Shown: positions 1-9,850 of the stretch, in pieces
How positions within the stretch are numbered: the stretch's first letter is position 1
How the letters are laid out: the number at the start of each line of letters is the position of its first letter
Assembly (NCBI GenBank): GCA_018806915.1
Contig: JAGKQI010000080.1
Span: 62,001-126,000 of the forward strand
Length of the DNA stretch: 64,000 bases
Direction of reading: 5' to 3'
Origin: Phytophthora colocasiae
Lineage: Eukaryota > Oomycota > Peronosporomycetes > Peronosporales > Peronosporaceae
Notes under the pieces: generated by a model
Seen by the model: only the letters and a program-made list of their open reading frames with translations
Databases searched by the model: none
What the model was told of the DNA's origin: nothing
Program-made: the position numbers and the translations under genes

Positions 1-42
1 GTTACAAGTGGTGTATCCACTTGTACGTGTAACCCTGTTACA
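1..42 (+). repeat. 3' end of a Ty3/gypsy LTR
   Basis: The first 42 bases closely match the last bases of the LTR that ends at 62399: both contain a run around ACAAGTGG, then CCACTTGTACGTGTAACC, and end in GTTACA. The window therefore opens at the very end of an LTR of the same family and orientation. What follows does not match the leader after the second LTR, so this is more likely a 3' or solo LTR than a 5' LTR. Confidence 0.7.
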
Positions 43-660
43 GCTTGGATCACACGGTCAGAAAGACCCAAGGCATCAGGCCATGCCATACGCCAAAGTC
101 GTAGTCGCTTGGGATCGTGTCGTCGCTGATCACGCGTAGTCACCTTTGATTGTCCTCCGTATAACTTGATCACCGTCGACTACCTCTCCACTTTCATCAC
201 ACATGAACTCCACAAGGCCGACACACTCCAGCAGGGATCATCCTACTCTCTTGAGCATGGATTGTTCTTGCTTGGGCTCCGTAGGACCATCCTACTGGCG
301 ACTCTTTCTGTTCCCGGATCTAGCGAACCGCCGCGGGTGTCTCCAGGGCCTGTTCCCGAAAAGGATCCACCATGCCCTCATCTGATTCGCCTCAGATCTG
401 GGGATCACAGGTCGCTCCCTGTCGTTTTCTCCGGCTCTCTTGGCTTCCGTGACTGATATCGCCTTTCCGGGAAATATTCCCGTTCGCTTTACCACATAGC
501 AAAATGGCTCCTTCGACGTGTAGCCATTTCGAAGTGTCGGCGATCGTTAAGATGGCTACAACACAGATGGAAAAAAACGCTACCTTCGAACCCTTTTAAA
601 TAAGTTCTGATATTGGCCAAAAATAAAACTTTAATCTGCGAGTACCAAACACGGTAGTGT
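43..660. other. unassigned sequence after the LTR
   Basis: Short overlapping reading frames occur on both strands but none resembles a known family, and none has recognisable domains. I see no promoter, repeat or RNA signature. It may be flanking DNA of the LTR or a decayed element. Confidence 0.4.
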
Positions 661-710
661 TTACGCGACCCTTCGAGTGGGTCCAAACATCATTCACTTT
701 TGCAAACACT

Positions 711-790
711 GGGCTCGTCGGTGGCCCAGTGGGTTAGCATCAGCTGATCCACCAACTGACCGAGAGTTCGAGCCCCGCCTCCGTCGCCCT
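711..790 (+). repeat. tRNA-like SINE head (RNA polymerase III A and B boxes)
   Basis: TGGCCCAGTGGG at 722-733 fits the A-box consensus and AGTTCGAGCCC at 765-775 fits the B box. The 43-base spacing is that of a tRNA gene. The anticodon and acceptor stems do not fold into a clean cloverleaf, so this is a tRNA pseudogene or, more likely, the head of a tRNA-derived SINE, a class known from oomycete genomes. The 3' body, perhaps to about 1030, has no obvious tail. Confidence 0.55.
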
Positions 791-1838
791 TTTCGACTTC
801 TGCTCTCCTCTCATCGCTGCCCTTCTCTGTTCAATTCCCGTCACTCACAATCCCTTCTCTACAACATCGGGACCAATCAAGGCACACTTACCACGGAGGC
901 TAGACTCAAGGAATTGGCGCGGTCGCAGTTATCTACCCGGCCAGGCACCAGCTGGGGGCTCTTCAACGGCGGCCGATTGGGCAAAATTCCCAAGAAATTC
1001 AAGCGTACCGGTCATAGACTAAGGGTAACCGAGTAGCCGTAGGAAATTAGTTAGGGCGTAACCTTGCTTAGACTTCAATGCGCCTGTTTCTAACAGGCTA
1101 CGAAGTACCTAATATAACCTTCCCCCAACCCTTTTGCAAAGACTGTCGTTGGCAGCAGAATGCATCCATGTGCGCGAAAGGGTTAAAATTAAAGATTTTC
1201 CTTCTCAACACGCGTACAAAAGCGTTAATAACGACATTCTACTACGGTGAACAGGTTTGCTCCTCTAAGGTTTTCCTGAATAGCCAAAATAACAATGAAA
1301 ACAAGAAATTTGCACAACCACACCAACACCATGACAAATCTGACAACGGAAGTCAAAGAAAAGGGTAAGTTGATTAACTGGTTATTCCTGGTTGCTACTT
1401 GGCTTGGCTATTGATTTCTCAAGGTTTGATTGTGATTGTGAATTGTTTGAATGGGATATTGAATTTTCGAATGCTAATCATTTCTAATAGTAAGTCCCCA
1501 GTGGACCACCAGGAGGCGGAAGTCGAAGATCTATATCAAAACAAGTTACCGCTTGTAAATAATCATGCTCGCACAGGACTGTTATATACAGTCACCTGTG
1601 GTACATCAAATTCTACCCGACAGATAGAGCATCATACGCATTCTTCGATGTTGAAGTTACCATCTCTGATGTGATGACGCCTATCTAGGGGATTACCGAC
1701 AAACTCAGAAAGATCTAACCAGCTGAAAGATCTGACCATCTCTAACTTAAGAGATTCATATCCGGAAATCTCTACAAACCCTTGACTTGAAAAAGTTCGG
1801 CATATATTCAACCAATGAAATTACAGACTAACACTTTG
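791..1838. other. intergenic sequence, no gene recognised
   Basis: Apart from the small TTAA-type remnant listed at 1129-1182 I see only short AT-rich frames with no family resemblance. The last 300 bases before 1840 contain no recognisable coding sequence. Confidence 0.4.
1129..1182. repeat. 54-bp TTAA-associated mini-element remnant
   Basis: The segment starts CCCTTTTGC and ends GCGAAAGGG, imperfect inverted ends, and is followed by TTAA at 1183-1186; the left side has CCAA instead. The ends resemble the piggyBac-like ends at 3461 (CCCTTTTGCG) and 43968 (CCCTTCTGCG). It is probably a heavily deleted piggyBac-type MITE. Confidence 0.4.
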
Positions 1839-1880
1839 TACAGTTATTTGCTCCACTGCACCAGAAATGATATCTTGGAC

Positions 1881-2768
1881 TCAAGAAGAATCATCTTTCT
1901 GGATATCCACAACATTAAGCCGGCTAAGATCCTCGTGCATTCCTTGAACGTCCCCGCTGGCTGTGGACCCAAAGTACGGGCCTGATCGATCAAAGGCATG
2001 CCTCACAGTTTCAGCGGAAATCGCCTGAAGCACCAACAGCGCTTGATCAAACATATATCTTCGCCGCTGTACTGAATTCACTGGCAACCCGTTCAACACC
2101 GCAGCTTGCGCGCAGTTCATGCGCATGTGTGTCTTGAGTGGCGACATCATGCCAACGTCGAGCGGCTGCGCAATCCCTGTGCATCCTGGAGGCACAAAAT
2201 GAACGCTTGTGCCGATGTCTCCTAGAGCGTCCTGTACACTCTTCATTTTGTGGGTCTTCAGCGTGTCCAATGGCAGCACAGAATAGCCACACACATTTGG
2301 TTGAAAAGACGTTTCTATCCATTCTAGCATAACGCGCTCGTCAAACCAAGCGTTTTACTGAACAGAGCATGTCGCCACATGATGCGGCACATACCCCTTT
2401 ACCTCTTTTTCGACCTCTCCCCCAGGCTGTCCCTTGAATACGAAGTGCGGTGGCAGCACCAAGCCATTTGCACGTACCAAAATCGCCATCGTAATGCGTT
2501 GGCTGTCCGATCCGGCTGTTAAGGCTGGGACAACTCTTGTGCCAACCTGGTCCACCGTCGTGATTGACATCCTAGATGCAAATATAGCCGTCTGATCCAT
2601 ATTAAAGACACGTTCGAAAGGGTCAATGGACGGGTTCAAAGGAGCCACGCATTCGGCAATTACCTGGCGCACCTCGTCACAGAACACGGCTTTATCCTGG
2701 TACATAGACTCGCGTGAAGCACGACCACGTGTAGTTACCCTGCGGATGGAGAGGCGATTTCTCTTCAT
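1881..2768 (-). pseudogene. pogo-type (DDE_1 superfamily) transposase, broken by one in-frame stop
   Basis: Two reading frames in the same register (2768-2355 and 2354-1881) are separated by a single TAA codon at 2355-2357. Upstream, FNMDQTAIF carries the first catalytic Asp of the DDE_1 fold; downstream, VLPLDTLKTHK carries the second and QPLDVG the third, in the order and context seen in pogo/Tigger-like transposases. The N-terminal CENP-B helix-turn-helix DNA-binding region is not seen; 2769-3000 is AT-rich and closed. A possible element boundary is TA/CAGT at 1839-1844 and ACTG/TA at 3099-3104, but the inverted ends match over only a few bases. Family assignment is firm; function is lost unless the stop is read through. 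Confidence 0.8.
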
Positions 2769-3438
2769 AAATCTAAAAGAAAAAAATAAAATCGTTATTT
2801 CAAAACAAAAAAATTAAAATAAACCTTGCAAACATACCGAGCACACCAACACATGGCTGCATCAACTGTCTTCTTCTCAAATAGTGAGGGCATCTGCTAT
2901 TGAGCCATGAAGATGATCATAGCATGTGTAACAATGTACCGCTGCCGTCGTAAATCCTTGATCTGCGTCAAAAAGAGCCGCTTTTTACCTTGCTTTCACT
3001 AAGAAGAACGCGTCCCGAAAATTTGCCAGCTGGAGGTATAGGGCTACTCCATCTTTTAATATTCAGTATCTAATATCAAATATACCAGTATATGCATTAC
3101 TGTAGGTGAAGGCCGATCACTGCTATAATTCAAGTGCTGACAGCTAGAGCCTTGAGGGCCCTTCGGGGAGCAGGGTTGTCGCTTTCTCTTTTCTGTTACC
3201 TTGGTTGACTGTAAGTTCTTGCAGGACTTCATGGGTTAGCCAACGTCCACCCACAGTCGTATAGTCCGGGCGTCCTTTGGTCTTCGTAATTGACAGATTG
3301 AATGGTTGTGGCGCTAAAACTTTAAGGCCATATTTTTGGAATAAAAATGTGCAGGTATTCGTACTTATGACGTATTAGCGAATAAGAGGTGGTAAAACTC
3401 AAAAACACTGCATGATAGGTCAAAATAAAGGATGGCTC
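2769..3438. other. intergenic, AT-rich; probable decayed pogo 5' region
   Basis: No reading frame resembles the missing helix-turn-helix domains of the pogo transposase. Candidate terminal CAGT-type end at 3099-3102. The rest to 3438 holds nothing I recognise. Confidence 0.35.
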
Positions 3439-3491
3439 TTAATTGGCAATCGGCTCTTAACCCTTTTGCGGTGCAGGGGTGCATCATGCGC
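3439..3491 (+). repeat. TTAA-bounded 14-bp block followed by a piggyBac-like left end
   Basis: TTAA at 3439-3442 and 3457-3460 bracket a 14-bp block that recurs exactly, in reverse orientation, at 58012-58033. From 3461 the sequence CCCTTTTGCGG begins, typical of piggyBac ends, followed by a subterminal CATCATGCGC at 3482-3491. The reverse complement GCGCATGATG occurs at 11846-11855. These could be the two sides of a composite element holding the DOT1 and transposase genes, but the right end is degraded. Confidence 0.4.
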
Positions 3492-4089
3492 TCTTTGGGT
3501 ATGTTTCTCATTTAGGTACGAAAACAGACTGCTTGAAGGGCGCATAAAGGCCCTTTTAGAAAAAAAAACGTACTTTAAAGAACTTCCAGAATTTCTACCA
3601 ATGACTGCACTTTGTTTTCTTACGGCTTCGGTATTTTATAAACTACGACCTTTTTTTTCGATGCGCAGCATAATCATCCTGTCTGACCGTCTCTCTGCCG
3701 TTCATTTGCCCGCCAATAGAAAGGTAGGATATTTGCATGGATTTATTATCAAACATATTGGACTAATGCGAACTACGTTCTCAGACGCAAAAGACAAGCT
3801 ACTAGTGCATATTGCTGCCCAATTCGAGGATGAAGGCCTGCGGGTTACATGGGCATATGTAGCCCGGCAGATGCATGGGACGCGGACGTCTAAGGAGCTC
3901 CGGCTTCGGATGGAAAGTCTCAAGCGCACCTACGGCAAGGTAGTAAGGGCCTTCCCGCGATGCTTCTTCGGAGAACAACACACGCGTCCGCGCTACCGTC
4001 GTGTAGCTCCTTCCCGGTCGTTACTTGCAGGTGGGCCAAGGGTTCATTCACGAGAGGTAGCTACAGCTGCCACCAGCCGTGGCATCGTT

Positions 4090-5375
4090 GCCGTCCAAGG
4101 TCAGTAAGAATGGTGTGATGCGGTGCTACGTGTACTTGACGTTGTTCGTGTATGTTCTATAGGTGACGAGCTACGAGAAGCAGTGGCAGAGCGTGGTACG
4201 GAAGGAGGTCGCCCAGGAGAAGATTACGCTGGCGTCATAGGCGCTGATGGTGCTGCCGCCGCTGCAGGTGTGCGATAACCTGACGCGTGTGTCAACAGAG
4301 CTGCTGGCTGCTGACCTTTGTCTGTTTGTGTATGTTGTAGGTGGCGAGTCTCACAGAGGCGTCGTGAGGCTTCATGGCGCTGCACGAGCAGTCAGCATTG
4401 CCGCTGTCGGCCAAGGCGAATAGACTGGCGGTAAGTGGGGAGAGTACGCCCGGTCGCTAATGTTGTATGTGTGTGACCGCAGGTGGTGAGCGTGGCGGTG
4501 CAGTACAGCAGCGTCGTGGTGCAGAACAAGACACCGGCGTAGCCGTTGATACCAACGTCCAAGGTGCGTGATGAATGTGTACTGGACGACGGTGCACTAA
4601 TTGCTGATGTTGTGTGCATACGTAAGGTGCAGGTGGTGAGCATCGAGAAGTAGGTGGACTACACCTCATCGATGCTGTGCAAGGTGTGTGAGGACTTTAT
4701 GGAGGTGGTGCTTCCGATGGCTGATGCTGTTATGTGTTTTGTAGGAGTTGGACATCGGGACGATGCTGGCACAGCGGACGCTGGTACTGTCGGTAGAGGT
4801 GAGAAAGAACTACGTGGACTGTGTGGATGCTGTGGTTGCTGACGTTATTTGCGTGCTGTGTATGTAGCTCACGAGCATCGTGTAGGAGTTGCTGTTATTG
4901 ACGCCGCTGTCCGAGGTGAGGGAAGACGTGTTCTGAGGTGGACGCAGGATGCTGACGTTCTGCTATGTGATATGCAGTTTCCAAGCGCCGTGGATCAGCA
5001 GCAGTAGATGCTGAGGGTGGTGTTACTGGCCCAGGTGAGCGGAAATTATATTATAGAGATGTTCTGTGTTGGTGACGTCGTTATGCCTGTTGTATAGTTA
5101 CAAAACGTCGCGTGCGCGTGAGTTCTGCTAGTGGTGTTCGTGCGTCGAGACGTGGGCGTGCAACTACTGAACGTCCGATTGGTGGACAATCTGCTCGTGG
5201 CAAAAGTGCACTTCGAAGTGCTAGTGATGGACGTGCTTCGGCCATCGGACGTGCTGCTGGTGATGACTTTGTTTCGAGTGGCGGGCAGGTTGGCAGCGAT
5301 GAACTTGCTCGTGGTGGGCGTGCGCTTCGAGGTGGCCGTCCAGCTGGTGATGGCCTTGCTTCGAGTGGGTTGGTG
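4090..5375 (+). repeat. left arm of a near-identical inverted repeat (1.3 kb)
   Basis: This stretch is repeated in reverse complement at 9744-11029; paired positions sum to 15119 with almost no indels. Introns are as conserved as exons, with only scattered differences (for example a donor GTGTGC here against GTATGC in the other arm). The similarity starts in the last ten or so bases of exon 1 and ends inside the repetitive exon 9, so both genes share the middle but not the ends. Confidence 0.9.
4163..5034 (+). other. array of seven phase-1 symmetric mini-exons (exons 2-8)
   Basis: Inferred exons are 4163-4267, 4341-4415, 4483-4563, 4633-4683, 4745-4798, 4868-4915 and 4978-5034 (105, 75, 81, 51, 54, 48 and 57 bases). 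Each is a multiple of three and each junction falls after the first base of a codon, usually Gly. Introns (63-73 bp) have GT donors, except the one after exon 3, and most acceptors read TATGTAG, TTGTAG or similar. Translations are Gly/Ala/Val/Arg-rich; several exons end in Val-Gln. The same array exists in mirror image at 10085-10956 within the piggyBac gene. Exon 3 either uses a GC donor at 4416 or runs to a strong GTAAGT at 4431 through a TAG. Confidence 0.7.
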
Positions 5376-6235
5376 GTGGACGTACTGGTCAAAGCCCTCA
5401 TGTATTAAATTCACCCAGTGATTCTGACGTACCCGGTAAGAATGCACATACCCTTGTATTACTGTCGGTTACTGCTGATTCAGTGTCATTGTACATCAAG
5501 CACCAGCTCCATTATCCCATGGTGACGCTGTGGTTGCCGTCGGGCTTATCTTTAGGGACATCACTCGCGGGGACGTGAGGCAAAAGCCTGGGAAGACCCA
5601 AGATAATGCCGGTGAAGTTCTTTCTTGGGGAGTTGTTCGCCTAATTCAGGCGATGAGTCCTGTTACCAATAGCGACATTTTTCTGGACGTCGGTGCAGGT
5701 GTTGGCAACGTCCTCGCTCAAGTAGCGATAGCGACATCGGCCCGGGCATGCGTTGGCATAGAGGTTCGTAGTGATCTTTGTCAACTTGCAGAGCGTTGCC
5801 TTCATCGGTTTGTTGGAAGATTTCCACACCTTGGCAAAGTGATGATCAAGGAAACAGACGTGCGGGATGTTTCATTTTCGAGCAACCCTGCTACACGTGA
5901 TGCTACATTAATTTTCGCGAACATTTTTTTTTATTTGAAGAAGACGCGAAACTGGTGGTGGCCCGAGAGCTCGCAACTTTATCAAAGGCTCGCTTACTGG
6001 CGGCGACATCTCGATTCTGCCCAAGACATCGAAAGTCGTGCACAGAGCCGTTTTGCCTACGCTGGAGTATAGCAGATGAAATCTCTGTGAGATGTAGCTG
6101 GAAGGCTGATCGCGTTCCTGTGTATCTGTACATCAGCAATACTAAGTAGTATCACAGTCCTGCCAACAATAACTACTCTCAACCACTTTCAATTTAGACA
6201 ATATTTTCACCAAACACATAGTAAAGTGAAGTGAA

Positions 6236-6530
6236 ATACATGTAAACACCTGCGCCAAAACTATAGTATACTCAAGTTACATGCAGGTAAACACATGCAC
6301 TAAAAGCATACTAAACTCAAGTTACATGCAGGTAAACACAAGCACTAAAAGCATACTAAACTCAAGTTACATGCAGGTTAACACATGCACTAAAAACATA
6401 CTAAACTCAAGTCACATACAGGTTAACACATGCACTAAAAGCATACTAAACTCTAGTTACATGCAGGTTAGCACATGCACTAAAAGCTTATTAAACTAAA
6501 GTTGAATGCAGGTAAACACCTGCACCAAAC
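6236..6530. repeat. 45-bp tandem repeat, about six copies, between convergent 3' ends
   Basis: Units begin near 6281, 6326, 6371, 6416, 6461 and 6506, each containing ATGCAGGTAAACACATGCAC and a CATACTAAACTC segment. The first and last copies are degenerate. The array is translatable as a 15-residue repeat (MQVNTCTKSILNSSY), but this simply follows from a unit divisible by three and no gene is supported. It separates the end of the DOT1 gene (6149) from the end of the transposase gene (6540). Confidence 0.9.
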
Positions 6531-9502
6531 AAACGTTACCTATATTTGAATTTGGCGTACTACAGGTGGTCTCGACTCGTGGTCGCCTGCTGCTGCTTTC
6601 AACACGGCAAGCTTGGAGTGTCGCCTGACATTCCCCTTGGCAGTAAACAAATTCTGCTGAAGATAGAACTGATGGAATTTTTCCCAGCATGTTGCAGTAG
6701 TGTTTGGGCACATCCACGGCTTGACAGGTACGTCGTGCAGTTCTTGGCACAAGCACACGTCATGGGAATAGCAGTAGGTCGTAACCTCGGTTGGGTATCT
6801 GCCCTCCCATCTGCATACTATGCAGCGTCGACGTTTCCTTTGCTTTTTGTCATAAATTTGCCTTGACGAAACCGACGTACACACCATCGTCGCACCTCTA
6901 ACACGGTCATCGCTTGGTCGTGCCGGCGGCATGTTCATAACTTCAATTTCGCCCCTTGTAGCACACGCACCAGTGTAAAGCATGCGCCCTTCACTTGGAG
7001 CATTTTTCCACTTTCTATTCAACAATTCCCCCACTAGCTCCATCATAAACGTTCGATGGGGGTCTCGGGTAGGCGGGGTGTCTGTTTTTACAAGACGTTG
7101 AGTGAGGTATGCGTTGGATCGCGCGACATCGATAAGTGCTAATGCCAGCTTTTTGTGCCAACGTCTGTAGGAGTGTCCGTCCGAAATCGAGAAGCGTCCT
7201 CTAATTTGATCAAGTCTATCAACCCCTTGCATATTGGCGTTGTAGTGCGCAACACACACTGGCGACGAAAATTCCTTTCGTTCTTTGCCAATCACTCGAG
7301 CCACACTGGTAATGACGGTCGAATCTGCATTGGAAATCATGTTTACTACATTGCCATCACACCAGGATGCCGCTAACATACTGTGATCCCGAGCCACAGC
7401 CTGTCGGTAGTCTCCACGAATGCAATCATCTTTGGGCAGTATTGAATGTGCAGGAAAATGTTTGCTATTCGCACGAATTGTACCTCTCCCATAGAGACCT
7501 TTAAGCCGCAGTTCCTGTAGCAGCTGCACTGATGTATAGTAGTTGTCCATGTTCACAATTCGGTTCGTCCCAAAGAGAGGTCGGGTCACTTCAAGCACAT
7601 GCTGCCGAATTTTCGATACAGCTTCGAACTCCTCCCTCAAACTCTGGGCTTCCTCCAGCCCAACAACACCGTCTAAACGGTCTTAAATGTCACTTCGATT
7701 ACAGTGAAGCTTGTAGTTCAGCGCTATCCACGTAGTAGAACAGCACACCATATAAAGTCGGAAGTGATACTTGCCCGTTGGCTTGGTGGGGTTGTACACG
7801 ATCATGTGTCGGCCTTGGCGAGTTCGGCACGCCACACTAGCCTCGTCCAAAGCAACATTGCGTCCGACATTAACGTACTGCCCCCCGGTGATCTTCAGTA
7901 GATTCAGAAGCGGCCTAATCCTTGCTGCAGCATCTTTCTCAAGAGTGGTTGGCGAAGAATTGAAGCTCAGGCAACGCCGAATGAGCTTGAATCGATACAG
8001 TGACATGATAGAATCTAGAGCGGTTGTAGATCCTCCAAACACTAAGTCTTCGGCTTGTTGACCCCAATAGTTTGCGTACTCCCCCTTATCATTCACGGCC
8101 ATGAAGAACAAAATTCCGAGGAAAGTCATCAACTCGTCCAGCGTGAACGGGTTGCCAATGCGGATTTCCTTCAAAGTTGCGTAGTGATTCGTCTCATGTA
8201 ATGTCTGGCGCCAGAAGAATAGTGGTATGTACGCGAAAAAGCTTGAGCAGGCAGAGTCCTCGAAAAGGTACTTGTACTCAGGGCGGATGTGGGTCTCGGT
8301 TGTACCGTCAGCATGCGCATACAGGTAGGAGGGAGATTCAACGTCTTCCCCGGGGACAAATCGCATGTTTCTAATCGCCTCCACCTCTGCTAGACTCGAG
8401 GGAAGAACGCTGCCAGGATCGAACGCTTCAATGGGGTCTTCCACTAGGTCGGAGGCTTCAGAGTCGATGTCAAGCTCCTCACCAGGATCAGGCTCCACGA
8501 GAACACGCCAGTTAGGAGTTTTCAACTGTGTAAGTGCAATGTAGTTCTTGATACCACGCTGTGCGACGCCAGCGTTGATGATCTCCAAGTTATTTTGAAA
8601 TTGACTATCCAGCCATCGGATTTGAAAGAGAGTAGCGTTCTTCCCCTTCTTCACAGAACGGTAAATGCGGCCGACAATGTAGGACGTACCAATCGGTCTG
8701 TATGCCTTAGCCTTCATCCACGTTTCCTTGTCAGGTGTGAACGCGACCAGTTTGTCAACGTAGACATCTTGGAGTAGGATAGGCATGGATCGTGGTGTTG
8801 TTTTGGCCTCATTGGGTGATCGAGATGTTGGGGTGTTCGCACGTGATGAAGCTGGAGCATGATTCATCGTGTCTGGACTACTAGCACCTCTGTTAATCGC
8901 ATGTACTCCGTCACTATCATCTCCATCAGCCACTGATATAATGTCGTTGTCACCAGTGTAACAGGTAGTGCCGATACTAATACTACCGTCACAAGATGCT
9001 CGAGCACCGAGACACCGTGAGGAATCAACTTCACCAAGCGTGATGATATTGCCAGCGCACGCGGCATCACCACCACTCGCAGAATCACCACCGCTCGCAG
9101 AACCACCACCGCTCGCAGAACCACCACCGCTTGAAACCCGCCCATCCATTACTGCCCCATCAGTATTAGATGTAGGTTGGTTGCTAGCAGCCAAGTCAAC
9201 ACGCCCAACACTAACATCCCGTCCATCATGAATCGGACGACCACCACTAGTAGTGTCACCTCTAGCTGTACTCCCACCTCTAGAAGTGCGTGCATCTCCA
9301 GTAGTACACCCACCTCTAGACACACACTCATCTCTAGCCGTACACCCGTGTTTAGCCGTACGTTGCTCGCCAGTACCACACGCACAACGAACATGATGTC
9401 CACCACTAGTGCCACCCAAACCACTCGAAGTAAGTCCATCACCGGTCGCACGACCACTGTCCAAAACATCACCACTAATGCCACCCAACCCACTCGAAGC
9501 AA

Positions 9503-9850
9503 GGTCATCACCAGCTGGACGGCCACCTCGACGTGTACGTCCACCACGAGCAAGTTCATCGCTGCCAACCTGCCCGCCACTCGAAGCAAGGCCATCATCA
9601 GCTGGACGGCAACCTCGACGTGCACGTCCACCACGAGCAAGTTCATCGCTACCAACCTGCCCGCCACTCGAAGCAAGGCCATCATCAGCTGGACGGCAAC
9701 CTCGACGTGCACGTCCACCACGAGCAAGTTCATCGCTGCCAACCTGCCCGCCACTCGAAGCAAGGCCATCACCAGCTGGACGGCCACCTCGAAGTGCACG
9801 TCCACCACGAGCAAGTTCATCGCTGCCAACCTGCCCGCCACTCGAAACAA
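9503..9850 (-). repeat. 87-bp tandem repeat, four units, in the transposase linker exon
   Basis: Units start at 9503, 9590, 9677 and 9764 on the + strand. On the coding strand each encodes 29 residues around GGQVGSDELARGG and a Cys- or Gly-containing RG segment. The corresponding part of the DOT1 gene (5268-5354) has a single unit, so copy number differs between the two arms. Arg-Gly-rich low-complexity segments of this kind are usually disordered and nucleic-acid associated, which is only a general expectation. Confidence 0.88.

Larger units (their letters stand above)
3766..6149 (+). pseudogene. SANT/Myb-like - DOT1 histone methyltransferase gene, ten exons, frame-damaged
   Basis: Exon 1 (3766-4099) starts MRTTFSD and encodes a SANT/Myb-like DNA-binding domain. 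Exons 2-8 are mini-exons; exon 9 (5098-5435) is Arg/Gly/Ser-rich and looks disordered; exon 10 (5501-6149) holds a DOT1 domain. The SAM-binding loop reads DVGAGVGN, the acidic IEV follows, and the DOT1 NN-x-x-F region lies near 5925. DOT1 enzymes methylate histone H3 Lys79. The C-terminal part continues in another frame after a T9 run at 5923-5931, so a one-base slip breaks the domain. A second slip near 5370 takes exon 9 into a stop at 5406-5408; in the alternative frame it runs cleanly to a donor at 5436. All inferred introns are 61-73 bp and phase 1. An upstream extension to 3412 is open but looks non-coding. Exon joins are my inference from splice sites and phase. Confidence 0.72.

Noticed and set aside
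715..787. Functional tRNA gene
   Set aside because: A and B boxes fit but acceptor and anticodon stems do not pair.
6281..6499. Reading frame of 72 codons with a 15-residue repeat
   Set aside because: It follows from a 45-bp tandem repeat divisible by three; no start context, domain or continuation supports a gene.
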